DNA from: Symbiodinium natans
Taxonomy: Eukaryota; Sar; Dinophyceae; Suessiales; Symbiodiniaceae
DNA length: 64,000 nt
Direction: 5' to 3'
NCBI GenBank assembly: GCA_905221605.1
Contig: CAJNDS010002341.1
Coordinates: 416,710-480,709, forward strand
In this document: positions 33,421-44,682 of the stretch, one piece after another
How the letters are laid out: every line of letters begins with the position of its first letter
Numbering within the stretch: the first letter of the stretch is position 1
Notes under the pieces: generated by a model
The model's input: the letters and a program-made list of their open reading frames with translations, nothing else
Told to the model about the DNA's origin: nothing
Databases searched by the model: none
Made by a program: the position numbers and the translations under genes

Positions 33421-33810
33421 ATTGTTCTCGGGCTGTTGTCCCGGAGGCCCCGGAGGCCCCGGAGCTGGTGCTTCCAAGTCCTCTGCCACAGTGATCGCCA
33501 AGGACGAGCTCCAGCGTAAGGTTGGGGAATGTTTTGGGGGACATTGGGGGACATTTGGGGGACGTGTTGGGGAACATATTATGTTTGCGGAATCCTTCAT
33601 TCTTGCAGCCTCCGCCTTCGGAGGTGGAGCTACTGACGTCGATGGGGTTCGCTGCAGATGCCTCGGCTGCTGCTCTTGAGGCGGGGTGACCTTGCGGGAG
33701 CCAAGCGAGCCAAAGCAGCTGGGGGGGGTGTTTGACGTGGGGAGCAGGCAGCTGCGGGAGACACGAATGCAGCGGCAAACAGCCTCCTCGCTGACCGACT
33801 TGTGGATTAA
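33421..33810 (+). CDS. C-terminal exons of a UBA-domain protein
   Basis: UBA domains bind ubiquitin through a three-helix bundle with an MGF/MGY loop. Exon 33609-33680 reads PPPSEVELLTSMGFAADAS and continues AALE. Exon 33748-33810 reads AAAGDTNAAANSLLADRL and ends VD with stop TAA at 33808. Joined in phase 0 (GAG|GC donor, CAG acceptor) they give a complete UBA at the extreme C-terminus. The preceding exon probably ends ATVIAKDELQRK before a GT donor near 33517 and carries a Gly-Pro-rich stretch (GGPGGPGAG). Upstream sequence near 33250-33320 (LMSLMSRSKRQWQAETDA) may belong to the same gene. Partner domains and substrate are unknown. Confidence 0.65.
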
Positions 33811-34333
33811 GATTCAGAGTCAGAAACAGAAAAAGGTGCGTTGGCCGTGCTGTGTTGAGCTGCCACGCCTCACAGCAAGCCGGTTGTAAAATGCCTGACT
33901 TGAGGTCACTGGTGCATGCTGGCGCCTGGTGGCACGGGGAAGCCTCTGAAGGCCTCGGTACTTTGAGGTGCCGACCCGGAATGCAGATCGTGGTGTGCAT
34001 GATATGGCATCAAGCGGTGCGAGCACCGGTGCTAGCAGCTGCTAGCATCCCACATGCAGGCTGCAGGTCTCTGGCTTCTTCGTGGAGGTGGGCCCGGCTG
34101 TTCCGTGGTCGGAGGCCGGTGCTGGGCCGTGGCCGACGTAATCCGATGTTCTTAGCGGCGTGGTTGTCCCTGCGGGCTGCTGATGCAGGCCAGCAGCATG
34201 GGCCAGTGCTTGGAGGCAATCGCAAGCAGAATCAAGCAGCCTTTTTCTGTTGGGCGTTGTTGTAAGATGTTGCAAGTAGTAGCTGGAGTCCCACCAGTGT
34301 CCCGCCGCCCCAGCCTGTTGACAGAGGCATCCC

Positions 34334-34582
34334 GTGGTGGCACTGTGGTTGAGGGCCAGAATGGACTGGAGCGGCGGGCAGCGCCTGGCCGAAAATGAGT
34401 TGTTGCGCCTTGCATTCTTGCGAGTTGTTTCGAGGCATCTAGCCCGTCGAGGGTCGTCGTGTGAGGTCGTGGACTTCCAGCCTCCTCGCAGTGTTCGCGG
34501 AGAAATCCTTGAAGAAGGGGAGGAAGGCGTGATTGAGATCCTTGTGCGTGAGGGGAGCTCTTCCAAGGGTGATCAGCTTTAG
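34334..34582 (+). CDS. Candidate terminal exon, acidic C-terminus
   Basis: The frame reads NELLRLAFLRVVSRHLAR, then SCEVVDFQPPRSVRGEIL, then EEGEEGVIEILVREGSS, and ends KGDQL at TAG 34580. Low-bias protein composition over 60 residues supports coding. Family unknown. Confidence 0.45.
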   Translation: MVALWLRARMDWSGGQRLAENELLRLAFLRVVSRHLARRGSSCEVVDFQPPRSVRGEILEEGEEGVIEILVREGSSSKGDQL

Positions 34583-34682
34583 GCTGGGAGAAACTGCCTG
34601 GCGGCGATCGCATGGCGTTAGAGCCGCAGCCCCGGGGAGGTCGATCTGCATTGAAGGTTGCTTGAAGGAGTGTTCTCCTGCT

Positions 34683-34815
34683 TATATAACTACGCGTATG
34701 TACATGTACATACATATGTATGCGTATACGTACATGTATATTTATATGTGTATATATATATTTACATAAATACATGTGTATATCACATTTAGATATATAT
34801 GTATATGTATATGTA
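34683..34815. repeat. TACATGTATATA-type AT-rich tract
   Basis: Alternating TA/CATGTA repeat of about 130 bp. Confidence 0.85.
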
Positions 34816-35410
34816 AGCTCTATGTATTATCATCCGCCGTGCCGCGCTCCCGAGGCTGGAGCCTGAAGATCCCGGCGAATGTTGGGGAGTGCCCTGCCTC
34901 CAATATTGTGTCCCTCCCATATGCCCAAAAATAATATGCCTGTGCCTCCATATGCCTCCACACACATATCCCAATGGTGGCCCCTCAAAACGGGAAGGTG
35001 TGGCTCTTTGCTGGAGGGCGGTTTGCGAGGATCCTGGGCCCGCCGATCGGATGCGTGGGTCTCGGTAGGACTTGGTGGAGCTCAGGGTGGGCGGGATTGA
35101 AGACAACGGATTGGGCTCTACGCATTGCCGATGTTTGAGGCTCGGCTTCTTCAATCGCGTGAGCCTGAGAATAGCCCCGTAAGTAGGGCCACAGGCCTGA
35201 CGTGAGAGCTGCCCCCTCTACCCGCGAGCGTGCAGTAATTCTCATGACGTGCTTCCTGATAGCACTCAGGCCAGCACCTGCTGCCGAAGTCTGGCAATTC
35301 TGCGCAGGCTCTCTGGTCCGAAGGCCCGTTCAGGGATGCTCGACTCTTGAATCTGAACGAAAAGTCTTCACTACAACGAGAACTTTGTCACATCCCCTTA
35401 TAGATCTCTG

Positions 35411-36382
35411 AGGCAAACCTTCAAGTCGAGCGCTTCAAGGCGGATGTGGGTGAGGCCGGGGTGTGCTCGCTGTGTCGCTGCCTGCAAAAGTTTGGTCCAT
35501 GGTCATAGTCACCATGGATTTGACAGGTCACTCGATGTGGATACCTTCAGCAGATGCTCCCACAAGGCCTGTCATGGTGTGCTGTAGGGTGGGGTATGGT
35601 GGGCCAACGCGCCTCCCACGACTCTGTGCAGGCCCGGTGCCCTGCTTCGACAAGGATGACGCAGCTCGCACTGGCAGCATACAAGTGGAGGCAGGAAGAT
35701 GCCGGAAGTTAGGGGAGCCTGATTGTCATCTGTGCTGGCAGGATGGAGTTGTTCTCCACAAGCTGCCCAGCGGAACTGTGCAGAGATGGAAGGCCTCCTG
35801 GAAAGAGTGTCTTTTCTTGTTTGTCGGCTTCTTTGTCGCCGCTGGCCTGTCAGATCCACGAGATGACGTTCAATCCATTTGGAGAGGACCTCCAGTTCTG
35901 ACATATGTACTGGAACGGCTTACATTGCCTTGCAGCTCAACTCAACACGTGCACGAAGCTGCCAGAGTTCAACCTGGCAAAACGCTGGGCAAGGAGCTGT
36001 CGAATCGAGTGGGGCAGGTGGCGGAGGAGCATGTGCAGCGCGCGCTGGTGAGCTGAGACGTTGATGGGAGTGTGCAGGAGGTGCTGGCAGTTGGCTCCAA
36101 AGTTCAGTACTGGAGCACCACCGCTACTGCCTCAACAAGAGTTCTGCCACAGGCCTCGGACTATGCAATGCTTCGCCAAGGTCGAGCGCTGGGTCTCCGC
36201 GACGGTCCTTGCGCGCAACGAGGCTGGGTGGAGACTTTTCCCCTCTGTTCCTCGTCTCATGCCCCTTGGAAGCCCTGTAGTTCTCAGTTTCTGGATTTAG
36301 GATACCTAGATCAAAATGGGATTTGGTGGGGGGTGTGCAAGGATGGCAGCTACCGCCTGGACATCAAGAAACGTGCCCCCAG
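35411..36382 (+). CDS. Gene with a Tudor/SH3-like YWSTT...YRLDIK module, partial
   Basis: Exon from 36078 reads EVLAVGSKVQYWSTT and an exon 36342-36382 reads DGSYRLDIKKRAP, ending at AG|GC. This pair (VGxKVxYWSTT ... DGSYxLDIK) is a module I associate with many dinoflagellate proteins and with Tudor/SH3-like folds; the assignment is from memory. Upstream frames likely in the same gene are NLQVERFKADVGEAGV (35412), IHEMTFNPFGEDLQ (about 35853) and GKELSNRVGQVAEEHVQ (about 35988). Exon joins between them are not resolved. Function unknown; such modules usually mediate protein binding. Confidence 0.5.
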
Positions 36383-36956
36383 GCTGGGCCTATGCACCCA
36401 GAACAATGTGAGCACCAGGAACTTTCCCCAGATGCGTGCTTCATTGCAGACCCTTGTAGCATATAGCTCTTCACTGAGTTGCTGCGTACTTGGTGAGCTG
36501 CGTAGCCTGGCGTCAAAGCCGTCCCGTTGAAGTTGAAGTCTGCAGGCAATTTATCAAAGAGGAAGCCGCAACTGAGGTGCTTGGGCGGAGTTTTGGTCTT
36601 CTTTTCATGTGCACCCTCTGTAAACTTACATGTTGCGCAAGTGAAGAGATCATCGGCCGGCGAGCGCCACGCACAAAGTTGAATGCATTCCAGAGTGCCG
36701 TTATGCTGCCACGATCTGTTGACCCCGTGCGCCCTGCGTGGCCATGGGCCCATGGGCCCCTGCCTGCACCACCGACAGGAAAGCAAAGTCGCAAAGCCCA
36801 CAAGGCCCGACTCAAAGGATGGGTTGTTTGAACGATTGCGTTACTCAGCATAGGTGGGGAAGGCTGGGGGGGGGGGGTTGAGTGAGCAATCTGAGCACCA
36901 AGGAGCACTAGGCCACCTGTAAGCATTGAGTGCCTAGGGTTTGTCTAAGTCCAGCA

Positions 36957-37469
36957 ATGAACCCAAGGCAGCCAAAGCAACCAGCTCCCTCCACTGTGCC
37001 GAATGGACAGGGAGGTGGGTCCGCTTGCCCGAAGCCGAAGGAGTCTAAAGAGGAGGGGAAGAAAGAGGGGAAGAAAGAGGCCATCAAGGCCTTCAAGGAG
37101 GCCTTCGCGCCCAAGCTTCGCAGAGCTCCGAGTCCGAGCTCGTCTCCTGTTGAGACGAAGAAGTTGAAGGAGGGGAAGGAGGAGAAGAAGAAGGAGAAGG
37201 CGAAGATGACGAGGAATACATCGAAGACGTTAAGGAATGCAAAGAATACGGAGAAGAGCAAGGAGAAGAGGAAGAAAAGGCCGAAGAGCAGCTCCAGTGC
37301 CTCAAGTGCTCAGCACAGTAAGAAGCCAAAAGGCTCCGCCAAGCATTCAAAGTCGACAGACAGCGAGGACAGCGAAGGCAGCGAGGACTCCTCTGAGAGC
37401 GAAAGCCAAGATGCACGGAGCCGACGGGAGTCTTCAACTTCAAGCTCAGCCGACTCCGCCTCGTCATGA
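36957..37469 (+). CDS. Lys/Ser-rich low-complexity protein, 170 residues
   Basis: An intact ATG-to-TGA frame (36957-37469), preceded by GTCCAG that could act as a trans-splice acceptor. It begins MNPRQPKQPAPSTVPNG, moves into a Lys/Glu-rich middle (KEGKKEAIKAFKEAFAPK) and ends in an acidic Ser-rich tail (SDSEDSEGSEDSSESES-like). It looks like a disordered nuclear or nucleolar protein. Purine-rich low-complexity DNA can also produce such frames by chance, but the change of codons within the repeats favours a real protein. Confidence 0.5.
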   Translation: MNPRQPKQPAPSTVPNGQGGGSACPKPKESKEEGKKEGKKEAIKAFKEAFAPKLRRAPSPSSSPVETKKLKEGKEEKKKEKAKMTRNTSKTLRNAKNTEKSKEKRKKRPKSSSSASSAQHSKKPKGSAKHSKSTDSEDSEGSEDSSESESQDARSRRESSTSSSADSASS

Positions 37470-37702
37470 GCTTGAGCTCGTCGTGTCGGGTGAGCTGTAC
37501 CCGGAACATCTCCGAGTAGTCTGAGTTTGGGCATCTCACAATGTCTGGGCATGCAGATCTTCGGCCGCGGTGCTGGCACCGTACTGCCTGCAAGCAAGAG
37601 GCGCAGCCTCAACTGCCTTCAATCCACGTTGAAGCCCTGTGGCGGAGATGGCGGAGCAGGTGCCTACGCAAGTTCTACCATGTAGTGACTGTAGCTGTAG
37701 TG

Positions 37703-37960
37703 TTAAGGGGCTGTCGTCTGCCGAAGTTGCTTGTAGTGGTAAGATCTTCCGACTCTTTCACCCTCCCAATTACTTGGCACTGGTGAGGACGCATGACGAC
37801 TCAAGACGACCACGCCGTTGGCAAAAGCCTGCGCCGCAGCCAAGGCCATCTTTACGAACTGATCCGAAACTTGGTCCTTCCCTGCCAGCTTCGATTCAAA
37901 GGCGTGTTGGTCGGGCTTCCACACAACACTCTGCGTGGCAGACTTTTCCTGCTCAACTTG
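37703..37960 (-). CDS. Candidate minus-strand exon (C-terminal)
   Basis: On the minus strand the frame reads QEKSATQSVVWKPDQHAF, then ESKLAGKDQVSDQFVKMA, then LAAAQAFANGVVVLSRHA, and ends at a stop near 37703. The composition is strongly protein-like with an amphipathic helix. The + strand of the same DNA also stays open (TTQDDHAVGKSLRRSQGH), so the strand is not certain. Confidence 0.45.
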   Translation of the reverse strand, partial: QVEQEKSATQSVVWKPDQHAFESKLAGKDQVSDQFVKMALAAAQAFANGVVVLSRHASSPVPSNWEGERVGRSYHYKQLRQTTAP

Positions 37961-37989
37961 CAGGAAGCACTTGGTTGTCCGAAAGAGTA

Positions 37990-38207
37990 TAGTGGTGGCG
38001 CAGCAATCGCTTGCCCGAGCTCAGCGACAAAGCTGGGTGGAAGTACTGGCCATGCTGCTGACACAAGAAGACGAGCTCAAGAAGCAGGAGTTCAGTCTTC
38101 CTTTCCCAGACCGAGATCTTCTATCTGGCGGACGCATGCCCAGAAAGACCTTTGCGATCCTTTGCGAAAGTAGACGGCTGGAGTCGGGTGGTTTGAACAT
38201 GCTTTGA
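37990..38207 (+). CDS. Candidate + strand exon (terminal)
   Basis: The frame reads QQSLARAQRQSWVEVLAM, then LLTQEDELKKQEFSLPFP, then DRDLLSGGRMPRKTFAIL, and stops at 38205-38207. Protein-like composition. It sits between two minus-strand candidates (37703-37960 and 38288-38400), so at least one strand call may be wrong or genes interleave. Confidence 0.45.
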
Positions 38208-38287
38208 GGCTATGCCTGCAATCCAACCTGTGTAACAAGTAGGGCTGTTCCGGTCTCGGGTAGACACACATCTCTGTTGTGTTTGAA

Positions 38288-38400
38288 GGATCAAGCCGAT
38301 TGCAGTAGCCAGAGCCATGTGGAGTGCTTGAGCTTGCTTTGCCCCTTCAAAGACGTTCCTGCCTGAGTTTTTCAAGCCTGTGCGAAGCGCTAGCTTGCAT
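38288..38400 (-). CDS. Candidate minus-strand exon
   Basis: Minus-strand frame reading LRTGLKNSGRNVFEGAKQ then AQALHMALATAIGLILQT. It has a helical, membrane-compatible second half. It could be in the same gene as the minus-strand exon at 37703-37960. Family unknown. Confidence 0.4.
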
Positions 38401-39142
38401 GGGGACGATTCGACAATGAAACATGACACTATGCCATGCCAATCATTCAGAGTCGATGCAAGGACATGTGCGTGTCAAAGGAGCAAGCCAGTAAGATTGA
38501 AGAGCCCAGGCAGGAGAGAGCCAGGGAGAGACATCGGCATCTACCTGCCTAGCTGCACCCGCTATGTTCAGTGTCACGCACCCGCGCGTGTTCCTTCTGT
38601 GACTTTCCCCGAAGAGCGACATGACATGAGCAGGAAGGCTGCCGGTTTGGGCCCCTGTGTGGAAGCCTTAGAGCTCCACAATCAGCATGTTTGGTTGGCA
38701 GAGTCGGCCTCCTGGCAGGAGCTCCAATTACCTCTCATGGACAAAGAGCGCTTCAGGCACTTCCACGGGGCATCAAATGATAGGGCACCGTAAAGCGCCC
38801 CACTCCGATGATGCGCCCCTACTTCCTCTCGGAGGCTGCAACACGTGCTTGTGGAAGATGAGCGCAACCATGGTCGGCCTTGACTTTAGAATGCCAGAGG
38901 CATGTCAGCGTCAGTTCACGATGTGTAGTATGTCAGCGCGCTCGAGACAGTTGTGAGTTTGAGGATCGAACTTTACGAAGACCAGAACAACAGTTGCAAG
39001 GCTGGCAGCATGATCGATTCAGTGTTCGGGTCCTTTTCGGGGGCGTCTTTATAAGGATTCCAATTTTCTTCAGTTCCTCTCCATTACAGGAAGGCAGCCT
39101 TACATAGATAAAGCCCTCACAGCCCCCCTGTCTTGTCTGCAG

Positions 39143-39361
39143 GTGGTGGGCAAGCGAATCTTTCGGTCATGGACACTGGAAAGTGCAGAGGTCAGACGCA
39201 GAAATCGGTGTCTGAGGGGAAAAGGCATGCCTGTGCCAGAAGGAGTTCGCGCAAGCCCACCCAGACTTGCTGGAGAGCCCATGGAAGGAACTGGGTTGCT
39301 AGAGGTAGAACTGCACAAATGTAGAGCTGACCACCCTTCTCGCGCATCGGCAGGAGGTTGA
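39143..39361 (+). CDS. Candidate exon, basic protein
   Basis: After the acceptor GTCTGCAG (ending 39142) the frame reads VVGKRIFRSWTLESAEVR, then GKGMPVPEGVRASPPRLA, then EGTGLLEVELHKCRADHP, to a stop at 39361. An overlapping alternative exon from 39352 reads EVEISLVLGLNKSQ between CAG and a GC donor. It may be the N-terminal part of the kinase gene that follows, but no join was proved. Confidence 0.4.
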   Translation: MVGKRIFRSWTLESAEVRRRNRCLRGKGMPVPEGVRASPPRLAGEPMEGTGLLEVELHKCRADHPSRASAGG

Positions 39362-39640
39362 GATCAGCCTAGTGCTGGGCTTGAACAAGTCGCAGGCGAG
39401 TTTGCTTCTCCTTTGAACGGAGTCCAGCAGGCATGTCTGGAGTGAGCAGGCGAAGAACGGAGTCTGCAGGAGTTTTGGAGCCTTTCAAGACCACGAGGCC
39501 AGGAGTCCGAGCTTGTGAAGGGTGCTCTCGTGCGCTGCCTTGCGTCAGGGTGACATCCTGCTGTTCATGGAGGCGCTTTTCACGACCCCTTGCCAAGCAT
39601 TCTGAACATGATGATGCATGGGACATCTTATACTTCTTAG

Positions 39641-40648
39641 TTGACTTTTGGGAATGGTGCCGTGCTGCAGTACATCAGCGGTGGCGACTTGCATGACCTG
39701 GCAAGCCGATGCTCCAACAAGCCTGGACCAGAAAGGGAGCAGAAGGCAAGAGCTTTCCTCCTTGCGGCGTGCAAGCTCCTCCTTGCGGCCGTGCTTTGAG
39801 CTTGCAGACATACTGCAGTGGCAGGTGTGGCCAGTGGTGCTGTCGCTGCTGCGTGGAGTTCTTTTCCTAGCTGGGCCTAGCTGGCCTGCACACGAGGGAG
39901 TTGCGGTTGTCGTATCGCCTGGTCGAGCCGAGCTTTTTCTTCTCCCGAACTTTGGTGATGTGCTCGAGCAAAGGTGCGGTGCTTGCACAGCGCCGGAGCC
40001 GCTTCCTTACCAGCTCTTCGTTGAATCTCTTGCTGCATTGCATGGAATATTGCCGAGGTGGCTCATGGCGACATTTCCTTGGAGAATGCATTGCTTGGGC
40101 CGGATGGAGAAGCAGTTGTCCTAGATTCCTGCCGCCCTGCCGACCTCGCGCGCAGGATAGGCATCCAGGATAGGCATGCCACGATGTAGACAGGTCAGGC
40201 TGATCGACTTCGCCGCTTCTGCCGAGTCTGGCATGTGTTGATCTGTGCACCAGTCGGGGGCGGTGGCAGCGATCTCGTGACAGGCGACAGATGTGTGGGT
40301 GCAGGGCACCCGTGCCAAACCGTCTTACCAGGCCCGGGCAACCGAGTGCACCTGTGCTGTCAGAGAGGGTTTGGCGTCAGAGTCACAGGCTCCGGAAATG
40401 CACAAGTACTGGCCTCGGCGTCTCGCTTCGTGCACATGCCAAGGTCCATCATTCAGAGACCACGTTTCGCTTGGCAAGGAATGGCTTCTACGACGCCAGG
40501 GCGGCTGACCTCTTTGCCTGTGGGGTCGATGACTCAGTCTGTTTGCCGTGGTCAAGCACGGGAGGGCTTGCGGCTTGCTGTGCTTCCGTCGGAGGTATTT
40601 ACCTACTGCCTCGCCTGTGCAGATTATCCCTGGAAGTGCACCAGGCCG
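39641..40648 (+). CDS. Divergent eukaryotic-type protein kinase, several exons
   Basis: Kinase subdomains appear in order. From 39641: LTFGNGAVLQYISGGDLHD (hinge and subdomain V). About 40010-40044: LFVESLAALH (helix E). From 40058: VAHGDISLENALLGPDG then EAVVLDS (catalytic loop, HGD instead of HRD, Ser for the usual Lys). 40305-40331: GTRAKPSYQ. From 40389: APEMHKY, so the phase-0 join gives KPSYQ|APEMH, the activation-segment APE. 40479-40524: GFYDARAADLFACG (subdomain IX). 40595-40648: VFTYCLACADYPWKCTRP. The catalytic Asp and metal-binding Asn are present. The DFG motif is not visible after VVLDS, and the Gly-rich loop and VAIK Lys were not found upstream. A 13-nt interruption separates helix E from the catalytic loop. 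It may be a weak kinase or a pseudokinase. Confidence 0.75.
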
Positions 40649-40844
40649 GTTGGCGTGGTGTAGGATGCGCATTGCAAAGGCCGTACACAGGGGAGTTGCT
40701 CTCATACTGACACACGAGTCTTAGAAAACTTTGTGAGCAAGGACAGTCGACAGGAAGGCAAGCGTACTGGCAAGCGTTTCGAAGTGTCCTACAACCTACA
40801 ACCCGATCACACAGCTCGCCAGAGGACGAGCCCAAAAGGAACAG

Positions 40845-41095
40845 GAGGGAGAGGAAGAGGAGCAAGAGCAATAAGAGTAAGAGTACTCAGGGGATCAGTA
40901 AGAGTAACTGTAAGAGAAGTTCGAAGAGGAGAAAGAGTAAGAGGACAAAGAGGACTAATAACAAGAAACATAGGAGTAGGAAGAACAAGAAGAGTTCGAA
41001 GAATCGAAGATCAAAAAAAGTGAGAAAGAGTGAAATGAGTAGTCAGACTAGTAAGACTACTTGACTGGAAAAGACGAGTAAGAGCAAGAGTCAGA
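40845..41095. repeat. Purine-rich AGAGTAAGAG low-complexity tract
   Basis: Irregular AAGAGTAAGAG, AGGAGA and GAAGAG words on the + strand, with short GTACTC and GACTAC interruptions. The basic Arg-rich frames crossing it are not considered genes. The AGTAAGAGT word resembles the 9-mer arrays at 5-7 kb. Confidence 0.75.
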
Positions 41096-41109
41096 CCACA
41101 AGCATGCAG

Positions 41110-43280
41110 ATGAATGAGGGAGGCTGTACCCGGGCCGTTTGGCTCCAGTTGTTTGCGCTTGCTTCGCACGTCCAGGCCGCAGCAGTGCGCTGCTTTCGAG
41201 TTCTTCATGACTCACGGGCTGACGGCCGGAAACCTGAAGTAACCTTCCTTCCAACATAGGTAACAGTAAATGTGCTCCACGCTCTTGGAGGCATTCCTTC
41301 AGAAGAGACGTGTCCGCCACAGCGATGGCTCGAGAGGGTGAGTGCATGCCTAGTTTGCAGATTTGTGTTGAGGTGCTGTCCATTGCTTTGTGCCTCTGGT
41401 TTAGGCAACACAGATGTCCATCCCCAGTAAGGGCCGACCACAATCTGAATATCACAATGCCCCCAAAGGATCTGGTAAACAGTTTAATGCACCGCTCGAC
41501 ACACGCTGTGTCCCTCCACCCTGTGGCTGCATGCCTTCCCACGGTCAAGACCAGTCGCCATGCCATTTCCGGGTCCGGGTTCCTCCCCACCTGAAAACAT
41601 CCTAGCATGCTCGACCATGCACAGCCCATGCCACGCGCTGGAACGCTTGGTTCGGAACAGTTTGGCCACCCTTCATCCCACATGCCAGTTCTCAAAAACC
41701 AAACACACTGTTGCTATGTACGTATACAAAAATGTGAACACACATTTACAAGTATGTAGACATATCGCCTCTTCCACGCGGCGCCATTGCTGCCACGTGC
41801 CTCCAGCGTTCGTGAGTCGACCTTAGCACAGCAAGGGAGCATAATGCCGCAGAGGTGGTGTAGCAACCCAATCAGAAGGGAAAGAACCCCTCAACCCAGA
41901 ATGTCAGGTGTGAAGAGAAGCTGAGCTAGTAGCTGCCTTGTTAAAATCCTGAATCTGTGGTGCCCTTGGCATAGTGACCATTTTATCATCCTGCAAGAGT
42001 CAGTTGGTCGACCCAAAACCTACAAGGCACCGTTTGCCAAGTCTTAACTCCGCAATCTCCGACCGCCCGACGTCACGAAAGCTCACGTAGTGAAGGCTTT
42101 GGTTTCTACCTGCCAGAACTGTTTTCAGTTGGGGGTGGACATCGTCCGGAACCTCAGAAGAATTGATCGAACAAGCTCCCCATCCCCCCCGCTTCCCCTC
42201 CGGCCCTTCCCCCTCCTCCCTCTGCGTTACTCGATTGTAGATGTTTTCTTGACATAGTCGATTGGGTCCTTACATGGGAGCCCACCTGGAGTCCCTACAG
42301 CCTAGGCTTTCGTTCATGGGCCGCCCCTGAAGTGTATCAAACAGCAACAGTGACAGCCATGACACCAAGCCAGGCAGCCAGTTGAGGAAGTCTTATCCTC
42401 AAACCTCTTGCAGCTGCCACTGCCTAAGAGCGAGTCATGTATTGTTTGCTGCAGCGGAGTGCCTGGTCTAATTTGCAGATCTTGCAGGTTGGAGATCTTG
42501 CTGCATCCAGACCCAGATAGTCGATATGCGGTGTGGTCCGTCGGGCACTAAGACCAGCACCCATTGCCAAGATACTTCTGCCAAGGTTGCAGCCGACATT
42601 CTAGCCATGAGTAGCTGGAGGTAAGTGTTGTAGCATGCCATGTGAAGCACTTCACGCCAGGCGGCTGTCTTCCTTAATCCTGGGATACCGCCAGTGGAGG
42701 ACCGACGAAGCATGGGGCAGGCCTGTCAAAAGGCAGACAGGAGGGAGACGGTGTTGTGGTTGCTTCTTGTTGGTGGCAGAGGCTACGGTCCCATCGAATG
42801 TTTTTGCATTTACAGGTCTATACAATTCTACACATGAACATGACATGCCTACATGTGTATGTGTATAGGTATTACCATGTATTACAATTATGTGCTTGTG
42901 CATGTTTATATTTACATAAATTGCGTATATGTACGTGCGTACAAAGATGAGTGAACATGTAGATCCAGATACAGGTCATATAGATGCACGTAGATCTGGC
43001 AATTTATGCATATATTTTGCGCCACAATTCTGGCGTCATGTTTTCAGAAACAAGTTGGATGAGGAATCAGGAGGTATCATGGAGCCCGAAGGTTGCTGTT
43101 CAAGGCATAAACCCCTTTAAACATGTGCTATTGGCATTCCTGCGGCCTTTTGCAGGAAACTGGATGCTGTGCGAATCTGCAACCTCCCCACAGCGTGCGA
43201 GTGAAATGAACAAATCACAGTGGATCACAGTGGTAGCAACACAGGTGAATACGGTGAAAACATGCAAAATACTAGCATAG
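41110..43280. other. No confident gene
   Basis: Contains a C-rich segment near 42180-42230 and an AT-rich ACATGTATGTG segment near 42840-42960. Open frames on both strands carry no motif. Confidence 0.4.
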
Positions 43281-43287
43281 TTAGAGG

Positions 43288-43420
43288 ATGCCCCCTTTCG
43301 CGGGTTTTCGCCGACCTGAATTGATTGAGTTTGAAGGGCAGACCGGATGCGCCAACGGCGCTTGCGTGCCAGTTGGCAGCAGACCTGTGATGGTCGCCAA
43401 CCGAGTTTTTGGGGATTGTT
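43288..43420 (+). CDS. Candidate start exon
   Basis: ATG at 43288 begins MPPFAGFRRPELIEFEGQ then TGCANGACVPVGSRPVMV. It is protein-like for about 40 residues before the frame becomes AT-rich and probably intronic. Family unknown. Confidence 0.35.
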
Positions 43421-44497
43421 CTACGAAAGATGTTGACTACATGAAATATAGTGGTGATTGTATCAAGTATATCATGTATAGAAGAATCCCCATTCATGTG
43501 AGATTTTTTTGCCTCATGACCCTGAGCTGCTGTCGATTCCCTGCCTATGAGATTCTACATTGTAGCATGGTCAGGGCCATACGCTTTAGGGAGTTGCCCA
43601 GCTCCAAAGAGGTACATATGGCATAGTGTAGCATCAGATAAGCAGAGAGCAGCCCTCATGCTGTCCCCTGGTCCTTGGCACAGCAAGCTCAGGACGTGAC
43701 CTACCTGGCCTTAAAGTGGTAACATTTTTCGCTTAGATCTTAGCTCCAGCCCCCCGGTGTGCCGATGCAACACACCGAAGTACCCAGCTCTCTAAGCTCT
43801 CACGGATCAAGCGCTGGGAGGTGGAGAAAAGTCTGGGCCCGAGAGATTTTCTGGGACCAAGACAAGTGAAGATACACACAAAGATAGCAACGACACCTTT
43901 TTGCTCGTCTTTGAAGCGGTGTCAAGACTCCCGCGTAGCTTTCGGGCCAGTCGCGGGAGTCTACATATGTCCACGTTCTCGCGCGAGTGATGTTCATCTC
44001 CGATCCCGTGTACTGCAACTGTGTGCATCATTTGTGTACGCCCTGAGAAAAGCTAGTTACTGCTACTTAGAGAGAAAAGGAAGTGCTCAACATCACTTCT
44101 TGCGAGAACACAGAAGAGCGGGCTCTGTGCTCCAGCCAGTGCTCCGCTGCGGTGCTTCAGAGCTCGCTACGCAGGATTGTTCCTCTATGAGCTCGATTGC
44201 TGCGGGTGTAACAGTGAAGAGAAAAGGTCTCAGCAAGTCCCCGATGAGACTTAGGATTGCGAACAAGTAACCATGCCGGCCCTGATGAGCCAAGCCATGG
44301 CTGTCGCAGATACCCCAAACTACCACCATCATTGCCAACTTGGAAAGCACCCACAGCTTTCTTGCTTCCACTGCGGGTGTTGAGCTCGTTGCGGACTCAA
44401 CCCCTGCAGCTTGTTAGTTCAAGCTCGCGAGTGAAATGCGAGCGCTTGCGAATGATTGACTTGTTTGTGAACCATTAGTTTGCTGGATCAGACGTGA

Positions 44498-44682
44498 CTA
44501 GCACACAACTGTGCAAGCCGCACCAGCACCCAATGTGAAGCCATAGAATCGCATGCCCACCACGAGTGGGCATTCTCTTGTGGACACGGTTCTTGCGCTG
44601 GCTTGCAGCAATCTCCAAAACTGGCGCGACGGCGGCAGCACACTGTTTCCGTGAATTTGCGCAATTTGGGCAGCTGCCATGA
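44498..44682 (-). CDS. Candidate minus-strand ORF or terminal exon
   Basis: On the minus strand, ATG to TAG gives about 61 residues: MAAAQIAQIHGNSVLPPS, then RQFWRLLQASARTVST, then PLVVGMRFYGFTLGAGA. The frame stays open upstream of the ATG (KKVAEVTI), so it may be a terminal exon. Good composition, no family recognised. Confidence 0.45.
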
